Below, one piece after another: positions 47,708 to 57,000 of a stretch of DNA of 64,000 nucleotides. Both the position numbers and the translations under genes were made by a program. Where the stretch lies: positions 32,318,019 through 32,382,018 of the forward strand of contig CM049306.1 in the NCBI GenBank assembly GCA_026874595.1. The letters run 5' to 3'. The stretch's first letter is position 1. The number at the start of each line of letters is the position of its first letter. The notes under the pieces are model-generated. The model did no database searches. It saw nothing but the letters and a program-made list of their open reading frames with translations, and was not told the origin of the DNA. The stretch comes from Sipunculus nudus (taxonomy: Eukaryota; Annelida; Sipuncula; Golfingiida; Sipunculidae).

Positions 47708-48711
47708 CCCTTCATTTTTCAAACTTGTGTTTCTATTGCAAAAAATACGTTTTGCCTTTCATTTCAAACAAACTGATTCTACAATCAATATAATCATAAA
47801 AATTGTATTATCTTATGTTACACACAGTCATATAAAGTATTTACATACCGTAGGCGTAGCGATAGCATGATGCAATGGATACTGTCACCGTCAAACAAAG
47901 CCAGGAATTATACGAACATTGCGAGTGAACAAAGTGTTTAAAAGTCATACGTCGGGTTGCCTATGGTGAATTGCAAAGTGCGGTTGGGATTGCCGGTATA
48001 GTACTGTACTAGTACTACTGTTCCGTAAGTGATCGTCCAAGTTTGATTCAGAATTTTACAATTTACATGCACTTATTGGCGAAGGTAGCTTACTTAAACA
48101 TGCATATTGCTATCTATAAATATATAGGATATGTGAAATAACTCCAAATAAGCCAAAGCAATTATTTGTAGCTACGTTCCGATTACCCTGCCGATCTGTG
48201 TGTCAGGCATGTGGCACGCGCCCTATTGTTGTTGATTGCGCAATAGGGGCAATAAACCTGAACGACTTCACGCCTCGCTATCTCGATTTCACACCTAATG
48301 TGTGATCTGTCTCACCTCGGTCTCACCAACGGGTTTGCCGAAAGTAAGTGGCCAAAACACGCCCAAATATAAAACTATACACAATTTTTTTGCGCACCTC
48401 TCTTTCGTCTGATTCTAAGGAATACTCCTACACCGAATCAATTCGACACTCAAGCGGGTCATGAACTTATTTCACAGCAAAGGACGGGAGCCGTCGCTGT
48501 TTTCACGCTCTCCACACCTTTCCTGCTTTCGAGTTATCAAGCGCACTGATGAATAACAAATTATTCCATTTCATGACATGAAACCAATTTATAAAGGAAC
48601 TACTACCCACCTGCGAAGAGTTTATTGATAAATTTTAGAGATTTCTTACTGAAAATAGCTGATAAATACATGACGAGTATACCCGTCATAGGCACTGGGG
48701 GAATCAGAAAA

Positions 48712-48733
48712 TATGACGAGTATACTCGTCATA
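48712..48733. repeat. 22-bp perfect palindrome near element end
   Basis: The core is TGACGAGTATACTCGTCA with TA on both sides. An imperfect version lies at about 48670-48690 with one change. It is a subterminal module of the TTAA element. Confidence 0.75.
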
Positions 48734-48962
48734 GGCAGCGAAAGTGTTAATTGAATGAAAAGACTTAGTATTATGACAGTTATAATAACTGGAGAAATAG
48801 TTATGTAATCAGGTTTTTGTGTTTTGTTTGTCATGCATGTTCTTGTATGCTGTACTCTTGTCATGTTTTGTATGATTTATGTCATGCTTCATTTGTTAAG
48901 TCTGTTATATGTATATCTTTTGTGACTTATTTTCAATTAAAAAAAAAAAAAAGAAAAAAAAA

Positions 48963-49925
48963 GTCTGTCTAATGACTGTTCAGAGTGGTTCAGACACGTA
49001 CAATTATTACACAGACGGAGCAACATTACTAACATTTATATTAGAAAGCGTTTGTTTACTCTTGTACTCAGATGGTAGTAAACTTGCATCTAGCACGACC
49101 AGTGGTGCAAAACGTTAACATAGATTGCACGCCGCCTGGTGGCCATACCATACAACTTAAGAAATAAAGCTTCCGACGGATGTTGTTTCTTCATTCGTGT
49201 TTCCCTTTAAATTGTTTGGTAGTCACACATCGGACCTATGGTCACACGATCTTGTTATAGTAGACAGAAACAAGTGAACAGTGTTTACTCAAGTAAAGAT
49301 CCACAACAACGTTTGAAATGGGTGTACGTCCGGAGAGAGTGTGAACGTGTTCCGGAATTGTTCTGCTCAAAAACTATTAAAAAATGTGAGATAAAACACA
49401 TATTATTGCAAATGCTTATGTACTTGCTTTTAAAGTTTTAATTTGTCATAGCCTTCAAATCGGAAAATGATTTTTAGGGGTGTACAGACTTAATGCAGTT
49501 CTGTTTATTTATTGAATTCTGTACTTTAAAGTCAAAGGATTTGGACACATCTATATGAGTTCCTTTTTCCTCCGACTGAAAGTTAGACTTAAAACAAAGA
49601 GAACAAATTGCCGTCTAGACTAGTAACATTAGTTTGGCTTCAGCAATCAGCATGAATACTGTGTAGTTCTTGATCTAATATAAACGAAAGGAACCTTAGA
49701 CTACCCAATAGCCTCCATGTCCCCACCTGTCGTGATATTCAAGGTGTTGTTTGTTTGTCAGCTTATATCTTGTAAGGTAAATATAATGGCAAACTGGCAA
49801 CAGTAAAACCTAAGCTATTGTATTAATATTTAATTGATATTACAACTCCCTATAAGGACAATCAGCAATCAGTATTTTTCGGGGGGGGGGGGGGGGGGGA
49901 GGGGCAGTAATTTAATGTTTTAAAT
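48963..49925. other. No gene recognised
   Basis: Holds a third CTCF-like site (complement GCCACCAGGCGGCG, near 49131) and a poly-G run at 49880-49899. Confidence 0.5.
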
Positions 49926-49928
49926 TTA

Positions 49929-49983
<55 letters not shown>

Positions 49984-49998
49984 GAGAGAGAGAGAGAG
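49929..49998. repeat. (TA)n(GA)n compound microsatellite
   Basis: TA run to about 49981 followed by GA repeats, directly left of family E copy 2. Confidence 0.95.
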
Positions 49999-50003
49999 GT
50001 TTA

Positions 50004-50210
50004 AGGGGACCTATTAACATACCAGGTATGGTAAATATACATGAAATAGTGTTTGTCTCCTTAAAATATTATAATATCTGTTAATATTTCGTTCTGAAAC
50101 CTTAAGCATACTCGTGTATATGAGAAGAAGCAAACTTGCATAAACATAGCAAGATTGTCCGTTACGAACAACCACAGAGTTCAGGATTTTTCAGCTTCCA
50201 ATAGGTGTTT
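50004..50210 (+). repeat. Dispersed repeat family E, copy 2
   Basis: Aligns with 15035-15300 through GGGGACCTA, AATATTTCGTTCT, GCATAAACATAGC and CAGCTTCCAA. Confidence 0.55.
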
Positions 50211-50936
50211 CTTCAGTGTGTTTTTTTCGTGTTTCTTTCGTTTGTTTGGAAGTTTTCGCACATGCGCAAGACCGGGCATCTTGTCACGCAGTCCTGTAAT
50301 GGTTAACGGACACACGTCGTCTGTGTTTATACTTGCACAGAAAAACCCTCACAACGCATAAAACAGGTGTATTGGAGATACCGTGTGCCAGGATGGTTTT
50401 GCCTACACTTTTGTAAATCAGTCAAAATGAAATAACGTGTGTAGGGTAATACAATTATTATGGCAAACGATTATGTACCCTTAAATGTTACATGTCAGAC
50501 TTTTTACAGCAGGGTGCCATGATATCATTGTTCCATTTCTACGGAAGATAAAAGGTAAGCTAGAACATGTGCAAAACGCTAAAAGTGTTCGGTCTCCCCT
50601 AGAGGCAGAAGGCCACCGAACCTCGATATTATATATTCTGCAGACGTGAGTTGGCAGTACAAGTTATAGGGTTCGGATAAATTCTAAGTTAAGTGGATGT
50701 ACTAACAATTTCTAACCATTGTTTTCCTGTCTATATCAAATTGTAATTTTCACAATTTGATAAAAATCTACCACATCCCATATCAAGAATTCAAATTCTT
50801 ACAAGTTATCTTATAAATTTTAATGTGTGATAATTAATAGAAAAATGCTTTTTTTTTCATCACCGATTTGCCAAAATATCACTTCATCAAACAAATCCTC
50901 TCGGAAATGGTATGCGAGACTGCCATGGACTTTTAA
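50211..50936. other. No gene recognised
   Basis: No supported coding or RNA feature. Confidence 0.5.
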
Positions 50937-51110
50937 CCGGCGCCGATTCAGTTGCCCGTCCGAGGTCGGTGGTATTCTCCGGGTCCTCCGGTTTCCTCCA
51001 CCCTTACCGACAACAAAGCGCCAACATTCGAGCCGTGGAAAGTGCCTCGTATTAGTTGTTATAACTAGTTGTACAATTCATGTAAATAATTATTTTTTTT
51101 TAATTAAATA
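50937..51110 (+). mobile_element. SINE, copy 2
   Basis: Same core and tail as 23990-24212: CCCGTCCGAGGTCGGTGG, CCGGGTCCTCCGGTTTCC, CTAGTTGTACAATTCATGTA, then a T/A-rich tail. The head is less clear than in copy 1. Confidence 0.7.
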
Positions 51111-51589
51111 TATTCACAAACTCTACGGCCGACAAAGATTAAATTGAAACATGAAACGCCACCATGGGGTCGAGTATTCTTGGCAATTATGGCGGCAACT
51201 GAACCTAACGATCGCTTTTCTTACGAAAAATGCTGGGATAGTGAGGAGGTATTTTGCATCACCTTACTACGTTTTAAGTGAATATTCAGTTGAAGTACAT
51301 GTAAAACGACTTTTAATTTTTTTATTGACACACTTTCACCCAACCTATATTTGGATCCGACCCTATGAACCGCTGGTAAATAGTGACGGCACGGTTTGTG
51401 ACGCCAGGGCCAGTCCGTATTTTAAAAGAAGGCCCGTGAGTCATGTTTTCATAACTCCCCTAGTAACCGTTTAACCCACCTATAATACGCCTACTGATAG
51501 AACTCAAACTTTACATGTTTCAAGGATACAATGCAAATATAGCGGCTAAACTAAAACACTTCGCTTATGCTACAGTCCCACTGAAGCAG
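51111..51589. other. No gene recognised
   Basis: A 107-codon plus-strand frame (51151-51474) has no recognisable domain. I do not support it as a gene. Confidence 0.4.
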
Positions 51590-52218
51590 GCAGTACTACG
51601 GATGGGCAAGGATTACCGCGGATCACCCCGGATACGGTCCGGGGTGGTCCGTGGTGATCCGGGGTGTTTTTTTTTTTTTTTTTTTTTTTTGCAGAAATCG
51701 GCATTACACACAGCGGCACTGCGGCTGAGCCCCAGATCGTCCCGGCAGCGCCAAGGACCATCCCGGCAGCCCGGATGAACTGGAAATAACCCCGGCACAG
51801 CCATGGATAACCCCGGACCACAACAGCAGCACCCCGGAATACCCTAGACCGTCCCGGCAGTGCCCCGAATCGTCCAGGCAGAGCCCCGGACCGTCCCGGC
51901 AACGCCCCGGACTGTCCCGGTATAGCCCCGGACCTTCTCGGCAGAGCCCCGGATAGAGGCTGGCTATAAAAGGAGGTGGCAATCAGCACTTCCATCACAT
52001 TCCGTGTTGGTCCGGCGCTCTGCCGGGGTAGTTCGTGTGGTTTTCAACGTCCTGGACCTCCAAGGACTGTCACGGCAGTGCCCCGGACTTCCACGGCAGT
52101 AGCACGGACACCCACGGCATAGTCCCGTCAGAGCTACGGATGAGCTACCGTCGCGGACCATCCCGGACCATCCCGGGAGCGCTATGGCTTACACCCCGTA
52201 CATATCCGTGGAACTGCC
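51590..52218. repeat. GC-rich repeat with 21-bp minisatellite and hairpins
   Basis: Abrupt GC-rich block. 51849-51953 is exactly five units of 21 bp of the form CCGTCCCGGCAGNGCCCCGGA. A double hairpin lies at 51621-51660 (ACCCCGGA/TCCGGGGT with a 5-base loop, nested in GGATCACC/GGTGATCC). A poly-T tract lies at about 51667-51690 and TATAAAAGG at 51965-51973. The minus-strand frame over the minisatellite encodes a heptad SGALPGR and is an artefact of the 21-bp period. It may be part of an older element into which the TTAA element at 52223 inserted. Confidence 0.6.
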
Positions 52219-52222
52219 TTAA

Positions 52223-53410
52223 GCCCCAGTCACACTGTCCCGGATTAGCCTACGGATCACCACGGACGGCCATGGACATGCGATCCGTGGTGAATGATGG
52301 CGGATCGATATTCGCTACGGTGTTGTCAGGGATCACCAGGGTTTCAGTACGGACCACTAAGGTTTAAGTACGGAACACCAGGGTTTCAATACGGACACAG
52401 GGTGGATTCACCAAGGATCTCTGTAACTCTTCCGTGAACATTCACGGAATGACTAAGGATCATGAGGGTTTTAGTACGGACCATGACGGATAGATACGGA
52501 GGTACTACGACATGTGGCGGAAGTGTTAGGGTCGTGCTACGGATTAAGCTGCGCTGTTTTTTTCGTATAAAAAGGGCAGTCTCCGCTTGTCAGCCCTCTT
52601 TCACATGTTTCACATGGTACAAGTCTCATAAAGTTCTTAAAAGCATTAATATCTTCTACTCTAATTTCAGACATGAGGCGGTCATTTTGGCCGAAAAGTG
52701 GTCTTCTTTGTAGCAATATACGGACCCACACTGCTCTTCTCCTTCTCCTTCTTTTTCTTACAGTTTTCAAATAGTTTATTGCCACTATATTGTTTTCAAA
52801 TTGTTACCTGTAAACTATGTGGATCCATGATGAGATATGACACAAGACATTGGGAGGGAATATATATACCCAAGCCCTAGTCATCTATCTTCCGTACATG
52901 ACCGTGGCGTGACCTGAGACAGACCCTCGTGGTCCGTACAGAAACCTTGATGATTCCGTCGTCGTCCGTATGTATCCCTGCATGGTGGTGATTGTCCCTC
53001 ACCGCTCCATATTCGGCTAGGGATCCTACAACGGTGACACTACGGTCAACCACGGATTACCCTAACGCTGCCGTACACAACCGTAGCGCAACCCTAACAC
53101 GTCCGTTCTGTTTTAGCGACGGATGGCCAGGGAGCACCAAGGATGGGTACGGATCAATGCAGGGACGCGTGACGGATGACGAGGAACGTGCTACGGTGAA
53201 TCAGGGACACGCCACGGCAGGAGTACGGCGGACCCAGACCGTAGACGCCGCTACGGAAGTTTTGAACAGTTCAAAACTTCCGTAAAGGTTCCCGGACCAC
53301 GAGGGATCACAACGGATAAGCACGGATGGAACCAAGGATGACGGCGGACGCTGTACGGAACAGCAGGGATCGCTCATCCGTGGGCTGATCCGGGACAGTG
53401 TGACTGGGGC
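52223..53410. mobile_element. TTAA-flanked DNA transposon, non-autonomous, 1188 bp
   Basis: The terminal inverted repeats at 52223-52245 and 53388-53410 are perfect over 23 bp and begin GCCCCAGTCACACTG. TTAA flanks both sides (52219-52222 and 53411-53414), the target duplication of piggyBac and Kolobok transposons. The arms are filled with short TACGGA/CACGGA and CCGTAC motifs. The centre (about 52550-52870) is AT-richer and has TATAAAAAGGG at 52566-52576. A 33-bp odd palindrome (53252-53284, 16-bp arms) lies near the right end. No transposase is encoded. Confidence 0.9.
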
Positions 53411-53414
53411 TTAA

Positions 53415-54770
53415 AGTATAAGTCCCATAGAGGACCCGGCAGTGCTTAGTAAAAGGTTACTCCGGGTGGGGTAAGTGTGTTTAATTTTCAACCATGCAAT
53501 AATGCAAGTAAATCATTACACTGATGTGTGAAGATATGCAAATATAGAGGTTAGTTACCAGCATATCCTATACCCTATCCTATTATTTTGCAATTCAACC
53601 CCAATTTAATTTCGTCCTGGCTAAAATGTTTTAATAATAATAATATAGAATACAAAGACGCCCCCGTGACAGGTTAATATTTTGTTCCACTGGGCATAGG
53701 AATGACATGCTTAAAGATAATTTGTGAATTAATATGCAGTATATAAGGCAATATATAGATCAGTTTATTTAAAATCATGCTTCCAACACATTTTAACAAA
53801 TCAAATTGTTTGTTGATGCTCCAAGAACCCTGTGTTAGGCCTCAGAGTAATAAACTGCTTTTTGCATTGATACACAATACGTAGTTGCCGACAGATGGGA
53901 CTGTGATAGCCCCATCGAAAAATAGGTGACATGTCTCTCGATTTTTTGGGAAATAAGGAAATGACCAACTTGAGGGTACACTTTGCATCTTTCCGACAGT
54001 TCAGGACTGTTCTGTGAGAAAGTTCCGTGACAAAAGTCTAGTGCGCGACCACCGTCAATTATATAATATAGCTATCGCGTCCTGGCCTCTATCATGCTAG
54101 GGCACACTTTGTTTGCAAAGAGTGACGCGCAGCCGATGTGAAACTTTTCTTCTTAAATATCGGGTATAATATCTGGTAAAATGAATCTATAAAAGACGTT
54201 TTCCGTGGGTTTTGCAAGATAAAAGCTGATCATCTGACAGTATGTGAAACATGAGAAAAAAAGTCTGAAGGAACATTATACTTTAATGGGCACCATTGTG
54301 CTCCCCAAACAGTAGTAGCTACGGCAACTCCGTCATTTTCAACTTTGGTATCACTAAACAACAAAATGGCTTGGCATTATAAGACCTGCCACTTCTCTCT
54401 GTATTTAAGGGAATAATTTGTACTCGAGTATCCACAGAAATTACAAAGAAAAGCGACATCCTCTATAGTAAAATTGTAGGACAAAAAAATGTCCACAAGT
54501 CTTGCTGTATCCTTCTAATTTCGAAAAGAAGAACTAATGTTAATATTTAAAGTGGAGTATTATGGCATTTAGTTTTAGGATATATTTTACCAAATTTTGT
54601 CACAAGAACCTTCCATGGGGACCACTGTCTAAAAACCTTTTATTTTTTCTACAATCTGGCTATGTAGAAAAAGTTGGCATGCCCCATTAAAAATAATGGT
54701 AATGAATAGGCTTAATGAATTAAAATATAATTTATAAGTTTATAATTAAAGAAAATCAAATAAGGAGTAA
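53415..54770. other. No gene recognised
   Basis: AT-rich DNA to the right of the TTAA element. Nothing assignable. Confidence 0.5.
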
Positions 54771-55222
54771 CTATGGTGCCACCCATTCATCTTAACCCGA
54801 AGGGAAAAACTAGCAGAGAACAGAGCACTGGAGGAAAAAATAACGGTGATACTCACTGATCCTTTGAAAGTGCCAAATGCATCTTTATTTCCATTAGATC
54901 AGAGAACTAAGAAAATACAGCAACTGAAAGAAAGGAACTTTATCTTACACGTAAATAAAGAAATTAATAAAACATCACAAAATATTTGACATTGACTTTC
55001 TTGAACATATTTTGATACTGACACACCAGACCTTTTTCCTCGTTTCGTATATTGAATTAGGTAGATACTGGGTTAAGAAGTTTATCTTATGAACAATGAC
55101 CCAACAGATTAGCCATTCAATATAAAGTAAACGCATTAGTACATAATATTATTTGTGCACGTGCGACTGAACCACGAACAGAAGAAGAGGCAGTTGTATT
55201 ACTGAAGGCAATTATTTACTAA
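54771..55222 (+). pseudogene. Unassigned, broken coding-like block
   Basis: An open frame of 72 codons (54771-54989) follows a TAA at 54768-54770. It contains ALEEKITVILTDPLKVPNAS and FPLDQRTKKIQQLKERNF, a charged, probably helical composition unlike the surrounding DNA. After its stop other frames remain protein-like, notably IELGRYWVKKFIL (near 55050) and then QYKVNALVHNIICARATEPR (near 55110-55180), ending at TAA near 55220. The pattern suggests one reading frame broken by frameshifts and stops. I do not recognise the family. It may be a retrocopy, a decayed exon or part of a transposon. Confidence 0.4.
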
Positions 55223-55840
55223 AGGTAATCTCTTGAATCTGTTACTATAGGGGGCAGAATACACATATCCCACCATCATTACAAGCTGTTCGTTTTGTTT
55301 ATATCAACATGTTTATTTCTTTTTTGGGGTCCACCAAAAAACCCAGATATATTCAACAAGACATCTGGCGCCTAGTCAGAAAAAACAGTTGTTCAAAGGG
55401 ACGTTTTGCATTTTGTGCTTTCTGTTTGTTCCCCAAAGTGTCTTAAATACTTAAAATTATAAATTTATAACAGAATAAAACATGGCCGCATTTTGTGATA
55501 TGCTGGATAAAAGCTCCATGAATAACAGACTCTTTCTTTATATCAAAGCTGTTTTGGGAGAGAGTTGTGGTTATTCGAAGACCCTAGTTGGACGTTTAAC
55601 ATTTAAAGGTAATAAGCGTACTTAAACATTCAAAGTGGCTATAAAGATCGCTGCCACAATGAAGGAAAAGGCTGATTCTATCATTAAATAGTAGTCATTA
55701 TATATAAATTCTTTATTGGACCAGTGTGTGTTCAAATAGGATCATTCGGTGGCATTTATTGCCAATATTTATTGCAACAGTGAGGGTTTTTAGTATGACA
55801 TTACCGACGATGTCAGTCTTAGCTGACTTAAACACTCCAG
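55223..55840. other. No gene recognised
   Basis: No supported feature. Confidence 0.5.
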
Positions 55841-55841
55841 G

Positions 55842-55983
55842 GATCCTAACCCCCCTTTTCAGCCGTCGCATCCTTTAATTAGGCATTTCAGACCTTTCCG
55901 GACCTGGGGACCTTTTTATAGGGTCTGTCATTGGTCATTCTGGGTTGGACCGCCCTTTTTTCTAAATGCTGTATCCGCCCCTG
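55842..55983. mobile_element. hAT-like MITE remnant
   Basis: Ends in TGTATCCGCCCCTG (55970-55983) and may begin at CAGGGATCC (55842). The right end matches 29005-29018. No 8-bp duplication is found, so the left limit is uncertain. Confidence 0.4.
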
Positions 55984-56639
55984 ATGCGTAACTTTGTGGT
56001 ATCTATAGAGACCTTGGACAGGTGTCTTAGCAAAGACGGCAGTCTGAACGGGACGCGAACCAAAAATATTGCGGTCCCAAGTCCAGCGCCCTTAATTACC
56101 ATTTCGAACAACGCTTGACATGACCTCTTCAGGCACCAACAAAGTATGATCCATGAATTAGTTAATGCCTTCCTTAAAGGGACACACTATGCCTTTTCTT
56201 TCACACTTTCAGTTCAGTTTCCTTGCAAAACCATCCCGGCACAAAGTCATAGTACCTCGCATACGGCTGTTTAACAGGTTGTTATGGCTCTGCGTGTTGG
56301 AAAAAACGGTCCACGTGTGTCTGTTTCCAGGGTCCATATATGAGCCTCAACACATGATTTTTTTTAGCCAGCGGGAACATGTATTACTTTTTTATTGGCC
56401 AAGTCAATCGAGGAATCTCCTGATTGACACGTGTCATGTCTCCGCGATGCACACGGCCTTCACGCGCTGTAGTTATGTTGACACCTGTGTTGGCGCCCGA
56501 TACACTGTTTTCAACACTCGTTCATCACACTACATCAAGCTCTCGCCATGTACAACGAGGACCAGGACACAGGTGCTCATTTCTGTCTCTTACTATATAT
56601 ATCTATGTAGCTGACTAATTATGTACCTAACTTATTCCT

Positions 56640-57000
56640 AATTAAAGTACATAATTCAATATTACTTTCACAAGGAGTTAATTGATACAGCTCTATTTCC
56701 GTAATGCAGCTTTTGTATCCTTACCAACGCGTATCATCAGCAGGCATCTTGATATTCCTTTTACAAGGAGTTAATAAATTAAAGCTTCATTTTCCTAATG
56801 CAATTTTTGTATCCTTACGATATCATCAGAGGGCACCTTGATGTCTCCTTTAAAAAGAAGGTAATTAATTAACACTCCATTTTCCTAATGCATTTTTTGT
56901 ATCCTTACCATCGCATTTCAACTGCAGGCACCTTGTACATCAATGTTAGGTTCACAAGCTGTTAATTGATTACAGCTCCAAATAGCATCAAGGTTTGTAC
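56640..57000. repeat. ~92-bp minisatellite, about 3.5 units
   Basis: TTTTGTATCCTTAC recurs at 56711, 56805 and 56895, with CAAGGAGTTAAT and GGCA.CTTGAT blocks between. Units are diverged, and the last is partial. Confidence 0.8.

Larger units (their letters stand above)
46988..48746. mobile_element. TTAA-flanked DNA element inside LINE 3' UTR
   Basis: TTAA lies at 46984-46987 and 48747-48750. The termini are CACATTCGCTGCC and, read inward, CACTTTCGCTGCC, matching at 12 of 13. Just inside, ATTCCCCCAGTGCC on the left is the complement of GGCACTGGGGGAAT on the right (48690-48703), so the inverted ends extend further. TTAA duplication is known for piggyBac and Kolobok transposons. No transposase frame is present. 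The interior holds microsatellites and a tRNA-like unit. The alternative is two independent single ends of the same family. Confidence 0.7.
43206..48962 (+). mobile_element. L1-type LINE with interrupted 3' UTR and poly(A) tail
   Basis: ORF2 ends at 46966. A TTAA-flanked element (46988-48746) follows at once. Beyond it, 48751-48938 reads like a plain 3' UTR and ends in an A-rich tail (48939-48962). If the TTAA element is removed, the ORF2 end, UTR and tail form one unit of normal LINE layout. The 5' end is uncertain and no flanking duplication was recognised. Confidence 0.7.

Noticed and set aside
51570-51998. 142-codon minus-strand frame with SGALPGR heptads
   Set aside because: The 21-bp period forces a 7-residue repeat and keeps frames open. 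It crosses a poly-T tract and has no domain.
56165-56614. 149-codon plus-strand frame
   Set aside because: Composition looks random and a second open frame overlaps it. No family features.
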